Part shown: positions 24,582 through 34,520 of the stretch, piece by piece
Numbering within the stretch: the first letter of the stretch is position 1
Layout of the letters: the number at the start of each line of letters is the position of its first letter
NCBI GenBank assembly: GCA_963925735.1
Contig: CAWUUH010000033.1
Span: forward strand, 1 to 53,056
Reading direction: 5' to 3'
From: UBA4582 sp013204195
GTDB taxonomy: Bacteria > Pseudomonadota > Gammaproteobacteria > Pseudomonadales > Azotimanducaceae
DNA: 53,056 nt
Translations under genes and position numbers: made by a program
Notes under the pieces: generated by a model
Told to the model about the DNA's origin: nothing
Seen by the model: the letters and a program-made list of their open reading frames with translations, nothing else
Database searches by the model: none

Positions 24582-25823
24582 TCAACGGCGAACCAGGGGT
24601 TCTCGAAAAAATGCGATCACAATCGCCGCCAACACATATAGCACCAGAAAGAACAAAAATGCTGGCCGGTAGCTGCCGGTAACATCATAGATCCAGCCAG
24701 CCAACGGCACGCCCACCATCTGAATCGGGAACATCGCAGGCCGCATCAAACCCAATGCTCGACCAAACCGATCGCTGCCAAAAACCCGTCCGATCAAGGC
24801 GCCCTGCAATGGCACCACACCGCCCATGCCATAACCAAATAGCGCAGCACCAACCGCGAACACTGGCAGGTGATCAAGGCCTAGCAGCATCATTAACTGA
24901 CCAATAAACTGGGCACCAATCGCCAACCACAAGGCCTTACGTGCCGACCAGAAGTCACCGACCCACCCAAAAGACAACTTACCCACGACGCCTAGACCGG
25001 CACAAACCGAGATCATCAAAGATGCCTGCTGCAAGGACACACCGGTATCGGTCAGGCGTGGCACCATGTGGGTCAGCGTCGCGCTCTGACAGCAGAACAA
25101 CAAACCCACCGCAGCAACCAAGACCCAAAAATTACGTTCCTGGGTGACAGGACGTTCAATAACAGGCTCAACCTTTAGCGCATCCGGGCTCTGCCCTAAC
25201 AGATGGCCGCCGTCAGGCGCCAGGCCAGCATCTGCGGGTTTAGAGACGACAAAGAGCAGCACGATCGGGAGAACCACCAACCCGGTAAAGCAACCATAGG
25301 CCATAAAACCTTCGCGCCAGCCGTAATTTTCAATCAACGCCGCGCTGACGAAGGGCATAATTACACCGGACACAGAAATACCCGTGGCCGCAATACCCAG
25401 AGCCCGCCCCCGCCGCCGATTAAACCAGTTGGCTACCAATTTAGCCGTTGCCAGCCCACCCATGGAACTGGCACCAAAACCAATGAAGACGCCCAGTACC
25501 ACATAAAATTGCATCTGAGTCTGAACTTGGCTGAGTAGGAAAAAGCCGATGGTCATTGACAAGCAACCGACACCGATCACCCGCTTGAGCGGATAAATAT
25601 CCAGCGCCTTGCCCAGTAAGGGCGCAACGATGGCACCGACAATACTCGTCGCTGTAAAACCTAATGAGATGCCAAGCCGCGAATCGCCGAATTCCGCCGC
25701 GATCGCCTTGAAAAACACGCCAAAGGAGTAGAAGAAAAAGCCAACAGCGACGAAGTCAACGAAGAAGGCGACAGCGACCATTCGCCAGCCAAGATTGCGA
25801 TGATCCATGAATTGAGATAGCAC
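24582..25823 (-). CDS. MFS transporter, monocarboxylate/oxalate-type
   Basis: 413 aa from a GTG at 25823; an ATG five codons in (25808) is a reasonable alternative, and neither has a clear ribosome site. Twelve hydrophobic segments are visible. LGWRMVAVAFFVDFVAVGFFFYS at the start, NWFNRRRGRALGIAATGISVSG after TM4 and the WFNRRRGRALG loop are typical of the MFS_1/OFA-MCT group. This group moves small organic acids such as oxalate, formate or C3-C4 acids. Convergent with the upstream MFS gene, divergent from the enoyl-CoA hydratase (120 bp). Confidence 0.85.
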   Translation of the reverse strand: MLSQFMDHRNLGWRMVAVAFFVDFVAVGFFFYSFGVFFKAIAAEFGDSRLGISLGFTATSIVGAIVAPLLGKALDIYPLKRVIGVGCLSMTIGFFLLSQVQTQMQFYVVLGVFIGFGASSMGGLATAKLVANWFNRRRGRALGIAATGISVSGVIMPFVSAALIENYGWREGFMAYGCFTGLVVLPIVLLFVVSKPADAGLAPDGGHLLGQSPDALKVEPVIERPVTQERNFWVLVAAVGLLFCCQSATLTHMVPRLTDTGVSLQQASLMISVCAGLGVVGKLSFGWVGDFWSARKALWLAIGAQFIGQLMMLLGLDHLPVFAVGAALFGYGMGGVVPLQGALIGRVFGSDRFGRALGLMRPAMFPIQMVGVPLAGWIYDVTGSYRPAFLFFLVLYVLAAIVIAFFREPLVRR

Positions 25824-25942
25824 CTGCTGAGTCCACGCGTAGAAAAAGTTGATTCTACACCATCAGCTGAACGAGAATGAGACCAATCCGTGAATCCGTT
25901 TCACGCCCAGACAGCATTCACTTCAAAAAAAGGCCGTTAGCT

Positions 25943-26740
25943 ATGACTGAGTCCGTAATCACTGAACTTGATGACGGGGTCCTGACCGTGACCCTTAATG
26001 AACCAGAAACAATGAACTCCCTGACCCTCGAGATCCGGGATGGTCTGACAGCTGCAGTGCAGCGCGCCAGTGACGACGAAGACGTCAGGGTCATGCTGCT
26101 GACCGGCACTGGGCGCGCATTCTGCGCTGGCGCTGCAGTAGGCTCGCTCGCCGGCGGTAATTCAAACACCGCTCGGCCATCGCGCAAGCAACAACTCGAC
26201 AACCTCGGTGGGTCGGCGCGTAACGTCGCGGCCTTTGCCAATTGTGACGTCCCGATCATTGCGGCCATCAACGGCGCGGCGGTAGGCGCCGGTTTCGGCA
26301 TCGCTGTCTCCTGCGACATTCGCCTGCTCGGCGAATCTGCACGCATGGGATCCATCTTCATCAAGCGCGGATTGGCTTCTGATTACGGCGTCGCTTACTG
26401 GCTACCGCGCATCGTCGGCACCGGCCGAGCCATGGAAATCATGTATGGCGGCGAATTGCTGAATGCCGAACAATGTCTCAGCATCGGTCTTGCGAACAAG
26501 GTTTATCCTGACGACCAACTCATGTTGGAAGCCAAAAAATATGCGCGAATGATTGCCGACGGTCCGCCACTGGCTTATACCATTCTTCGCCGTATGACGG
26601 GTAAAGCCCAGGACATGACGATTACCGAATTCGCCGAGTACGAGTGGGCGAATCAAAAGCTGTTACTAACCACCAAGGACGTCAAGGAAGGATTCACCTC
26701 GTTCATCGAACGACGCCCAGCTAAATTCACCGGCGAGTGA
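25943..26740 (+). CDS. Enoyl-CoA hydratase/isomerase family protein
   Basis: 265 aa from the ATG at 25943 (AAAGG upstream); the open frame reaches further up but the family starts at this point (MTESVITELDDGVLTVTLNE). Crotonase features: RAFCAGAAVGSLAG (oxyanion-hole region), AAINGAAVGAGFGIAVSCDIRL (about 110-131), and VKEGFTSFIERRPAKFTG at the C-terminus. The usual catalytic acidic segment reads FIKRGLASDYGVAYWLPR, with Asp and no Glu, so the reaction may be isomerisation or another crotonase-type step. It is a single gene facing the FAH-family gene. Confidence 0.87.
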   Translation: MTESVITELDDGVLTVTLNEPETMNSLTLEIRDGLTAAVQRASDDEDVRVMLLTGTGRAFCAGAAVGSLAGGNSNTARPSRKQQLDNLGGSARNVAAFANCDVPIIAAINGAAVGAGFGIAVSCDIRLLGESARMGSIFIKRGLASDYGVAYWLPRIVGTGRAMEIMYGGELLNAEQCLSIGLANKVYPDDQLMLEAKKYARMIADGPPLAYTILRRMTGKAQDMTITEFAEYEWANQKLLLTTKDVKEGFTSFIERRPAKFTGE

Positions 26741-26760
26741 TCTAGCGTCGCCATGGCACT

Positions 26761-27447
26761 TCAGGCGACACTGATTTGCAACTCACCGACACCGTCAATG
26801 TGAGCCCGAATCAAGTCGCCGCGCGCCACAGGCCCGACACCGGCGGGTGTACCCGTAAAAATAAGATCACCGGGCTGCAGCACAAACAAGGTTGATAGGC
26901 GGCTGATGACTTCCGGGACTTTCCAGATCATTTGCTGCAAGTCACCTGCCTGTCGGCGCTCACCATTAATGTCGAGCCAAATACTGCCACGGTCAACCAT
27001 TCCGGTCTGCTCGAGCGGCGTTAATACTGAGCAAGGCGCGGCATGCAGGAACGATTTACCCGCTTCCCAGGGACGCGCTTGTAATTTCGCTTGAGCTTGA
27101 AGATCACGCCGCGTCATATCGATACCCACCCCGTAACCGTAGACGCAGTCCATGGCCGACTCCACCGCAATATTTTGCCCCCCGGTGGCCAACGCCACTA
27201 CTAGCTCGACCTCGTGGTGAACATCGGCAGACAGTGCCGGGTAAGTCATCACCCCTTGATCCGGCAGAATGCCGTAAGCGGGCTTCATAAAAAAGAACGG
27301 CGGCTCTTGGTCCGGATCGTGGCCCATCTCAATCGCATGATCGGCGTAATTTCGCCCGACACAATAAATATTCTGCACCGGAAAGCGAGCTTGCGTGCCC
27401 GCCACGGCCAACGTCTGGGTCGCCATGGGTGTAATGACGTATTCCAT
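26761..27447 (-). CDS. Fumarylacetoacetate hydrolase-family protein
   Basis: 228 aa, length of the short (single-domain) FAH enzymes. The metal-binding and catalytic pattern is present: NIYCVGRNYADHAIEMGHDP, PFFFMKPAYGI, HHEVELVVALATGGQNI (metal Glu-x-Glu type), GYGVGIDMTRRDLQAQAK with KSFLHAAPCSVLT, and LIFTGTPAGVGPV. GAGGAG precedes the ATG. Likely an acylpyruvate hydrolase or oxaloacetate decarboxylase-type enzyme of aromatic or dicarboxylate catabolism; the specific substrate is not visible. It lies 108 bp downstream of the rRNA methyltransferase gene on the same strand. Confidence 0.9.
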   Translation of the reverse strand: MEYVITPMATQTLAVAGTQARFPVQNIYCVGRNYADHAIEMGHDPDQEPPFFFMKPAYGILPDQGVMTYPALSADVHHEVELVVALATGGQNIAVESAMDCVYGYGVGIDMTRRDLQAQAKLQARPWEAGKSFLHAAPCSVLTPLEQTGMVDRGSIWLDINGERRQAGDLQQMIWKVPEVISRLSTLFVLQPGDLIFTGTPAGVGPVARGDLIRAHIDGVGELQISVA

Positions 27448-27554
27448 AAAACCCCATCTCCTCAGAACTCATATCTATGTCTACATCGGCAGCGCGGTAA
27501 AAAACCGCTTGACCGCTCTACCGTTCGCAACCAAACCAGATCCCAGCAACACCG

Positions 27555-28871
27555 TTAGTGACGCCGCAGCACCTGGGCATAAAAGCCATCCGTATTGTGC
27601 CGGTGCGGCCACAACTGCAGCTCGCCGGCCTGCTGCAAGCGCTCGGCCAAAGCGCCATCCTGGCGCTGCAAGGCAGTGAACGTCGGGTCAGAATCTGGAA
27701 ATGTCGCACCCTCTCGCGCAAAACCCGGATTAGCCAGCAGGAAAGCTTCGACTACCTGTTGATTCTCCTCGGCCAACAAGGAACACGTAGCATACACCAG
27801 TCGTCCACCCGCCTTAACTAACTGACTGGCGTTGCTGAGAATCTGCAACTGGAGCTGGCATAATTCCTCAAGCCGCACTTCACGCCAACGAATATCCGGA
27901 GAACGGCGCAAGGTGCCGCTACCCGTGCAGGGCGCATCCACCAATACCGCATCTGCCGTCTGGGCATAGTCCCCGAGATCGTCATCAACCTCGGGGTCCA
28001 ATACTCGGCTCGTGACATTACGAATCCCCGCCCGCTGCAAGCGGGGTTGCAGTTGCGCTAGCCTGCGCGGTGCCACATCACAGGCTAGGATCGAGCCACG
28101 ATTATCCATGATGTCAGCGATATGCAGTGTCTTACCCCCAGCACCGGCACAATAATCGACGATGAACTCCCCGGCCTGAGGCTGCAGCAGCCAGCTGACG
28201 AGCTGACTCCCCTCATCCTGAAACTCAAACCAACCCTGCTTAAAGGCCGGCGTATTTTGCAAAGGCCCGCGAGTCATCCGTCGCAGTCCAAAATCAGACA
28301 ACGCCGTGAGCTGGGTGTCAATGTCCTGCGACTGCAACTCAGCGAGTAATTGCTGGCGCTGCCCACGACGTTGATTGACCCGAAGATCTACAGCCGCCAC
28401 CTCGCTTAACGCCTGTGCCAGGTCTTCGAGATCACCCACCGGTAATTGCGCCGCTAGCGACGCATATAGCCAATCTGGCAAATTCATTCGCTCTGCAGGT
28501 ACCAGCCGGCTTCGATCAAAGGTCTTAATCGCACCTTGGTGCGCCGCGGCGAACCCAGAAAACTGCGTCAGCGCAAACTCGTCAGGTGACCAATCGTCGT
28601 TAACCATCAGATACATACCCACCAGCAATGCGGCTGGCGTCAGGTCGGTATCTGGTAATATCGGGACGATTGATTCGATCATCGCAAGCAACTCTCGCTG
28701 GCGACGCAAACAACCATAGACTGTCGCCGCTGCAAAGCGGCGATCTGTGGAGCCCATATTTCGATGACCTTTGAAATATCGGTCCACGACCCCATCGGCC
28801 GCTGTCGAAGATGTCATCACCTGCTCGAGTAGCTCAGTGGCTTTTTTATAGCGTGCTGGTGAATAGCTCAT
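27555..28871 (-). CDS. RsmB/NOP-family RNA (cytosine-5) methyltransferase
   Basis: 438 aa. A helical N-terminal NusB-like half (about 1-150) is followed by the SAM-dependent Rossmann domain: VDYCAGAGGKTLHIADIM (motif I), VLVDAPCTGSGTLRRSPDIRW (motif IV with the release Cys, about 318) and LVYATCSLLAEENQQVV (motif VI with the catalytic Cys). It methylates C5 of a cytosine, most likely in 16S rRNA. The length and order fit RsmB (about 430 aa), but the N-terminal part is divergent, so I leave it at family level. The Shine-Dalgarno site is weak. Stand-alone gene. Confidence 0.9.
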   Translation of the reverse strand: MSYSPARYKKATELLEQVMTSSTAADGVVDRYFKGHRNMGSTDRRFAAATVYGCLRRQRELLAMIESIVPILPDTDLTPAALLVGMYLMVNDDWSPDEFALTQFSGFAAAHQGAIKTFDRSRLVPAERMNLPDWLYASLAAQLPVGDLEDLAQALSEVAAVDLRVNQRRGQRQQLLAELQSQDIDTQLTALSDFGLRRMTRGPLQNTPAFKQGWFEFQDEGSQLVSWLLQPQAGEFIVDYCAGAGGKTLHIADIMDNRGSILACDVAPRRLAQLQPRLQRAGIRNVTSRVLDPEVDDDLGDYAQTADAVLVDAPCTGSGTLRRSPDIRWREVRLEELCQLQLQILSNASQLVKAGGRLVYATCSLLAEENQQVVEAFLLANPGFAREGATFPDSDPTFTALQRQDGALAERLQQAGELQLWPHRHNTDGFYAQVLRRH

Positions 28872-29048
28872 GGTTTGACATCACCGCTCAAGCACCGAGC
28901 CAATAACCGTTCAGCTGCGAATGGTAATAAATCATTGTTCATTCAGATCCCTCTTATGCCTGATAGGCGTAATATTGCATAGTGCTTGTCGATAGCATCA
29001 ATAGTCGCTACCTTAACGCTTCACACCTTGAGATATCTATTAACCTTT

Positions 29049-30221
29049 ATGTCCACCCATCATTCGAAAACCGCGCTAATCCTCTCTGGCGGTGGCGCTC
29101 GTGGCGCTTATCAAGTTGGCGTCCTCAAGGCCATCGCTCACCTGCAACCCAGCGGCGGCCATAATCCCTTCGATATCATTTGCGGCACCTCCGCCGGCGC
29201 CATCAACGCCTCGGTTCTAGCCTGTGAGAGTGACCATTACGGCCACGCGATCACCAAACTCGAAGCACTTTGGTCAAATCTGGACTCGCGCAAGATTCAT
29301 CGCGTCGGCTTTACTCAACTCATGAAATCCAGCCTGCGTATCCTCGCATCTTTTTTCCACGAGGGCGTCGTCGATGGCAAACCCGTTGCATTACTGGACA
29401 ACGAACCATTGCGGCGGCTACTGGAAGAGCAGATCGACTTCAGCAAGTTATCTGCGCGTATTCATGATGGCGACATTATGGCCTTGAGCATCACTGCCCT
29501 CGCCTATAGCTCAGGGGTCAATGTCAGCTTCTTCCAGGCCTCAGATCAGGTTAAAGGATGGCGTCGCAACCAACGAGCCGGATTACGCACCACACTCGAC
29601 CACAATCACTTGATGGCCTCCTCGGCGCTTCCAGCGATTTTTCCGCCGGTGCAGATCCAGGGCGAATACTTCGGCGATGGTGCCATAAGGCAAAGCGCAC
29701 CTTTAAGCACCGCGCTGCATCTTGGTGCCACTCGCCTATTCGTGATCGGCGTCAGCCACAATGCCACGGAGGTTGCCACTGGACCCGACAAAACCACACA
29801 TACCCCGTCCTTTGCACAAATCACCGGCCATTTGCTCAACAGCTCGTTTATTGATGCCATGGATGAAGATCTGGAAAGACTTGAGCGCCTCAATCGCCTC
29901 AGTCGCTATCTCAGCGAGGAGGAGCTAAAAACCGTGCGCATTCAACCCGTCGAAGTATTGACCATCACGCCATCGGTGCGCTTCGACGAAATCGCAGCGA
30001 ACCATATCGGCGATCTGCCTTTGTCGATGCGAACCTTCTTCCGCTCCATCGGTGCTACTCGCACCGGCGGTGGCGCGAGCATGGCCAGTTATCTGTTATT
30101 CGAGTCAGCATTTTGCAACGAGCTCATGCGTGCCGGTTATCAGGACACCATGGAGCGAGAGACTGAGATCATCGCGTTCCTCGACTTTAAACAACGGCTT
30201 GAACCAAAGATCTCCGCCTGA
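29049..30221 (+). CDS. Patatin-like phospholipase
   Basis: 390 aa from the ATG at 29049, where family similarity starts (MSTHHSKTALILSGGGARGAYQ). The oxyanion-hole motif GGGARG (about 14-19), nucleophile motif GTSAG (about 46-50) and catalytic dyad Asp in FGDGAIR (about 212) are all intact. It hydrolyses acyl esters of lipids in the cytoplasm or at the inner membrane face; there is no signal peptide. The C-terminal about 100 residues carry no known domain. Single gene, convergent with the enoyl-CoA hydratase at 30243. Confidence 0.92.
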   Translation: MSTHHSKTALILSGGGARGAYQVGVLKAIAHLQPSGGHNPFDIICGTSAGAINASVLACESDHYGHAITKLEALWSNLDSRKIHRVGFTQLMKSSLRILASFFHEGVVDGKPVALLDNEPLRRLLEEQIDFSKLSARIHDGDIMALSITALAYSSGVNVSFFQASDQVKGWRRNQRAGLRTTLDHNHLMASSALPAIFPPVQIQGEYFGDGAIRQSAPLSTALHLGATRLFVIGVSHNATEVATGPDKTTHTPSFAQITGHLLNSSFIDAMDEDLERLERLNRLSRYLSEEELKTVRIQPVEVLTITPSVRFDEIAANHIGDLPLSMRTFFRSIGATRTGGGASMASYLLFESAFCNELMRAGYQDTMERETEIIAFLDFKQRLEPKISA

Positions 30222-30242
30222 ACCTTGCGCACCCGCCCCCAA

Positions 30243-31061
30243 CTAGCGGCCCGTGAACTTGGGCTTACGGCGTTCAATGAATGCCTGAACACCTTCCTTG
30301 AAATCCTCACTGGCAAACATACCATTGAGGTGCACCATTAACTGGTCCACGGAGGTGTCATAAGACTGCTCGAGCCCCATTCGCATCATTCGCTTCGTGG
30401 TCTGAACTGCCAGCGGCGCGTTGTCAGCCACATCCTGGGCCCACTCAAGGGCTGTTTCCAGCACCTTGTCGTCTGGCACGACGATGTTGACGAGACCCAT
30501 TTCGAGACTCTCCTGAGCACCCACCACTCGCGCACGGTAATACAGCTCCGCGGCTTTCGCCCAACCAATCATTCTGGGTAGCAACCAGGTGCCGCCACTC
30601 TCTGGCACCACGTTGCGCTTCGCCGTGACCGCGGCCATCTTTGATGATTCACCAGCAACTCGCATATCACACAACAGGGCAACGTCCATGCCATAGCCTG
30701 CTGCGGCACCATTCAAGGCGCAGATGATCGGCGTATCCATATTCCACATAACGTTCACTGGCGCATCGCGTAAATCAAATAGCTGACGCGGCCGGTTATT
30801 GCCCGCATCGCTGCCACCACCAATGCCACCCTTGCCCACTTCAACCAGATCCAGGCCCGCACAAAAACCTTTGCCTGCACCGGTGAGCACCACGCAACGC
30901 ACGTCTGGGTCTTTATTAGCCTCAGTCATCTTGACCGACAACTCATTGAGCATGGTCCTACTGATGGCATTCAGTCGATCGGGGCGATTCAGCGTCATAA
31001 TGACAATGTGGTCACGTTGTTCGATCAATAACTCGTCAGTGCTCGATGGCGTCATAGCCAT
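30243..31061 (-). CDS. Enoyl-CoA hydratase/isomerase family protein
   Basis: 272 aa from the ATG at 31061, which has GGAG six bases upstream and lies 10 bp past the alpha/beta hydrolase stop; the open frame runs further up but only inside that gene. Crotonase motifs: HIVIMTLNRPDRLNAISRTM, GKGFCAGLDLVEV, CALNGAAAGYGMDVALLCDM, NVVPESGGTWLLPRMIG (with an acidic residue in the active-site segment) and DFKEGVQAFIERRKPKFTG. Likely a beta-oxidation hydratase or Delta-isomerase. Same transcript as the alpha/beta hydrolase upstream. Confidence 0.9.
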   Translation of the reverse strand: MAMTPSSTDELLIEQRDHIVIMTLNRPDRLNAISRTMLNELSVKMTEANKDPDVRCVVLTGAGKGFCAGLDLVEVGKGGIGGGSDAGNNRPRQLFDLRDAPVNVMWNMDTPIICALNGAAAGYGMDVALLCDMRVAGESSKMAAVTAKRNVVPESGGTWLLPRMIGWAKAAELYYRARVVGAQESLEMGLVNIVVPDDKVLETALEWAQDVADNAPLAVQTTKRMMRMGLEQSYDTSVDQLMVHLNGMFASEDFKEGVQAFIERRKPKFTGR

Positions 31062-31071
31062 GGGATTCTCC

Positions 31072-32013
31072 TCAATGATTAGTATTGACCTGAAGCTCAT
31101 CGTCTTCAGGCTGACTGGACCCTCGTGCAGGCTCAAAAATGAATCTGGCAATATCGCGCATCACGGGGCTATTGCGCCGATGCAACACCGAGAATGCCAC
31201 AATAATATCCACATGCCCCATGTTTTCATAGACCTCACGGTTGGCGATCCCACCCACTGCTCGCGTCTTTTCCATCAGACTCTTGGAATGGCCGCGGCGG
31301 ACCCGAGTGTCATCTGCACCATGGAGTAGATACAACGGCGGCCCATCGGCACGCACGAAGTTAATGGTTCGCGACAGTGGGTAGTTTTCCTTCGGGCCAA
31401 ATAGATCCCAATGGGTATCTTCCGTATAGGGGAAATAATCATAGGGTCCGGCCATGCCAACAAAGCCCTGCAAGCGTTCCGCCAAATTCCCCGCCTGGGC
31501 CAGCAGCGCCTTATTCAGACACAGCAACGACCCAAGATGGGCGCCAGCCGAATGCCCCATCACATAGACCGGTTGCTCCACGGGGGTATTTTCTGCCACC
31601 CAGCGCCCGGCCGCCACCACATCGGACATCATTTGGGGGAATCGGACCTGCGGATATAGCCGATAGTCAATCACAACCACGTCGCAGCCCAAAGCACACA
31701 GGCTGTCTGCCACAAACCGGAAACTCCGCTTATCGCCATGCTCCCAGGCGCCACCGTAAATAAACAGCACCAGCGGCCGTATCAAGCCTGCGTGATCAGC
31801 ACGACTCTGATAGTAGTCCAGCTGCTGGCGCACATCGTGACCATAAGCGATATTTTGCACAAGCTGGTACTCACCGAATCTGGCGAATAAGTTAATCACC
31901 TGGTGGCCGAGATTTTGCATCCAACCCGTGAATCTCGCGGTAACATTGTCAATGTTGGTCAATGGCTTCATTCGTTGGTTTCTAGTAAGGTGGCCGCCGT
32001 TAACTCGGGGCAT
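31072..32013 (-). CDS. Alpha/beta hydrolase, acetylesterase/HSL-like
   Basis: 313 aa from the ATG at 32013; an ATG at residue 15 (31971) is another possible start and neither shows a strong ribosome site. The oxyanion-hole segment LVLFIYGGAWEHGDKRSF (about 82-99), VVVIDYRLYPQVRFPQMMSD, nucleophile GHSAGAHLGSL (about 155-165), acidic DDTRVRRGHS and His in NMGHVDI complete the triad. There is no signal peptide. Related to BD-FAE/kynurenine formamidase-like small esterases. It is followed closely by the enoyl-CoA hydratase, suggesting hydrolysis of an ester or thioester in the same small operon; substrate unknown. Confidence 0.85.
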   Translation of the reverse strand: MPRVNGGHLTRNQRMKPLTNIDNVTARFTGWMQNLGHQVINLFARFGEYQLVQNIAYGHDVRQQLDYYQSRADHAGLIRPLVLFIYGGAWEHGDKRSFRFVADSLCALGCDVVVIDYRLYPQVRFPQMMSDVVAAGRWVAENTPVEQPVYVMGHSAGAHLGSLLCLNKALLAQAGNLAERLQGFVGMAGPYDYFPYTEDTHWDLFGPKENYPLSRTINFVRADGPPLYLLHGADDTRVRRGHSKSLMEKTRAVGGIANREVYENMGHVDIIVAFSVLHRRNSPVMRDIARFIFEPARGSSQPEDDELQVNTNH

Positions 32014-32107
32014 CTGCCGCCCGCAGGCAGCGCCTGACGTTAACTAGCTAGCCTGCAAAGTACAAGCGAGAATTGTCATCCATCGAATCATAGGGGGTCG
32101 CTCCACG

Positions 32108-34510
32108 TTGATTTCACCACAGCGTTCTTTCCCGCTGAGCTATACATTCCTGAGCCTGATACTGCTGGTCATGGCGCCGCTGACGGTCGCCGCCAGTGGC
32201 GACGCGCTGACCCCGCTGCGAATGACCGAAGCCAACGCCGGCATACAGGTAGATGGCGTTCTCGATGAGCCTGTATGGCAGCAGCTAGCATCCTTGGGCG
32301 ACATGCGGGTGCTGCGACCTGACACCCTGGCCAAGGCATCCCGTAACACTGACATCAAACTTTTCTATACCGATAAAGGACTGTATGTCGGCTTCTACAA
32401 CGAGCAGGCAGAAGACACTATCGTCGAGCGCTTGAGTCCGAGAGATCAGTATATTTCTCGTGACGGTAACTACGTAACTCTCGACCCAGGCGGCGCTGGC
32501 CTCTATGGCTACTGGTTTGGCGTCAATTTAGGCGGCACCCTGGCGGACGGCATCGTTCTGCCCGAACGTCAATATAGCAGTCAGTGGGATGGTCCCTGGA
32601 GGGGCGCCTCGGCACGAGTCCCTGGCGGCTGGAGCACTGAATTTTTTATTCCCTGGTCCATGATGTCCATGCCGGATACTGCAGAGGCCAGGCAGCAATT
32701 AGGTATTTACGTTTCTCGCCAAGTAGCCCACGCCAACGAGGTCTGGGGATATCCCGCCCTGCCCGAGACTCAACCCGTGTTTCTCTCCAAACTGCAGTCT
32801 TTCACCATCGAGCCTATTCCAGCGAAACAACAATTTGTCTTCTACCCCTATGCCTCCAGCGCCTTGGATAACTTGGCCACGGCAGGCAAAGATACTTATA
32901 AGACCGGACTGGATGTCTTCTGGCGACCGACGAGCAACACGCAAATTAGTGCCACCCTGAATCCAGATTTCGGCAACGTAGAGTCAGACAATGTTGACGT
33001 TAACCTGACCTCTCTGGAGACCTATTTCTCGGAGAAACGCGCCTTTTTTCTGGAGGGCAACGAGGTCTTCACGACAACGCCTCGGGCCCGCCAAGATCGT
33101 CGAGGTACGCCAACGACACTACTGAACACCCGTCGCATTGGTGGGGCACCGAAAGCCACTGGCGTACCAGGCTTAGAACTAACTGGACTTGAGGCGAACC
33201 GGCCCTCCGAACTGGTGGGCGCGGCCAAAATCACGGGCCAAAATGGCAAATTTCGCTATGGCACACTTGCCGCTTTCGAAGAAGACACGCTGCTACGCGG
33301 TGAAATTAACGGCGCACCGGCGACCGTAGAGCAGGCCGGCCGGGATTTTGGCGCCGCTCGCATCCTGTATGAAGACATTAGTGGCGGGGCGCGGCGTTCG
33401 ATTGGCTGGCTCGGCACTTTCGTGGCGCATCCGCAAAATGATGCCATGGTGAATGGTATCGACGCCCATTATCTCACTGCCAATGGTCAGTGGAATACAG
33501 ACCTGCAATTGATGTTCAGTGACGTCGAGGGTATTCAAGGCGAAGGCGCCTTCGTCGATGTCAGCTACACGCCCTCGCAGGGACGCAAACACTCACTGGC
33601 GGTGGATTACTTCAGCGATGACCTACTGATTAATGATTTCGGTTTTCTGGAGCGCAACAACCTGATCGGTAGCCGCTATGCTTACCAGCGAAACGAATCA
33701 AACTTCACTCATATCAAGTCAAAACAAACCCAGTTTAAGCTAGTCCAATATTACAACGCTGACGGGCTGCAGGTGAAAAGAGGACTCTTCAGCTCGCAAG
33801 AACGACAACTCAACAATAACGACTTTGTCTTTGCCAAACTCAACTACTTTCCGGCCCGCTGGGATGATATCAATAGTAACGGTAACGGTAACTACCGCAT
33901 AGACGGACGATTCGACGCAGGCGCGTTCTATGCGACAGATGAGTCACAGAAAATCAGCGCCCAAACCGGTGTATTCTATACTGACGAGGCCATCGGTGGC
34001 GGCAGCAAAGAACTTGAATTACAACTAACCTGGCGCCCCACCGATCGATTCTCGCTCCAAGCCGGGGTCAGTTTCGAAGACAAAAAAGGCTGGCTATTAC
34101 ACTATGCCGATCGCGAGTTCGTCACCTACAACGCCACCTTCTGGCGTCCCAAACTCGAAGCTGACTTCTTCTTGAGCTCACGCCAACAGTTTCGAATCAC
34201 CGCCCAGTGGGCCGGCATTAAGGCTTTTGAAGATGGTCGTTGGGCAGTACCCGCCGGCGACGGTCGTTTGGAGCCCGTGGTAAAACCTGCGGACGACGAC
34301 CTGCGCGACTTCAGTATCTCGCGCTTAACATTTCAAGCCAGGTATCGCTGGGAAATCGCACCATTGTCTGACCTGTTTGTCGTGTATACCCGGGGTTCCA
34401 ATGTCCCGAGCCGCCCGAGAGAGAGTTTCAGCAACCTGCTCACGGATTCATGGACCGAGCGATTAGTAGATGTTTTAGTAGTAAAATTACGCTATCGCCT
34501 CGGCAACTAA
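32108..34510 (+). CDS. DUF5916/CBM9-domain outer-membrane protein
   Basis: 800 aa starting at TTG (32108), the only start that keeps the signal peptide (LSLILLVMAPLTVAAS); GGGGG lies 11 nt upstream. After the signal comes a CBM9-like domain (about 40-235: VDGVLDEPVWQQL, DIKLFYTDKGLYVGFY), then the DUF5916 region with NPDFGNVESDNVDVNLTSLETYFSEKR split at about 285-310 and FFLEGNEVF. The rest is beta-strand-rich (about 340-800), ending DVLVVKLRYRLGN, a plausible outer-membrane barrel terminus. Such proteins are common in marine gammaproteobacteria; role unknown, possibly a TonB-independent porin or binding protein. Confidence 0.87.
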   Translation: MISPQRSFPLSYTFLSLILLVMAPLTVAASGDALTPLRMTEANAGIQVDGVLDEPVWQQLASLGDMRVLRPDTLAKASRNTDIKLFYTDKGLYVGFYNEQAEDTIVERLSPRDQYISRDGNYVTLDPGGAGLYGYWFGVNLGGTLADGIVLPERQYSSQWDGPWRGASARVPGGWSTEFFIPWSMMSMPDTAEARQQLGIYVSRQVAHANEVWGYPALPETQPVFLSKLQSFTIEPIPAKQQFVFYPYASSALDNLATAGKDTYKTGLDVFWRPTSNTQISATLNPDFGNVESDNVDVNLTSLETYFSEKRAFFLEGNEVFTTTPRARQDRRGTPTTLLNTRRIGGAPKATGVPGLELTGLEANRPSELVGAAKITGQNGKFRYGTLAAFEEDTLLRGEINGAPATVEQAGRDFGAARILYEDISGGARRSIGWLGTFVAHPQNDAMVNGIDAHYLTANGQWNTDLQLMFSDVEGIQGEGAFVDVSYTPSQGRKHSLAVDYFSDDLLINDFGFLERNNLIGSRYAYQRNESNFTHIKSKQTQFKLVQYYNADGLQVKRGLFSSQERQLNNNDFVFAKLNYFPARWDDINSNGNGNYRIDGRFDAGAFYATDESQKISAQTGVFYTDEAIGGGSKELELQLTWRPTDRFSLQAGVSFEDKKGWLLHYADREFVTYNATFWRPKLEADFFLSSRQQFRITAQWAGIKAFEDGRWAVPAGDGRLEPVVKPADDDLRDFSISRLTFQARYRWEIAPLSDLFVVYTRGSNVPSRPRESFSNLLTDSWTERLVDVLVVKLRYRLGN

Positions 34511-34520
34511 TGGCACGTTC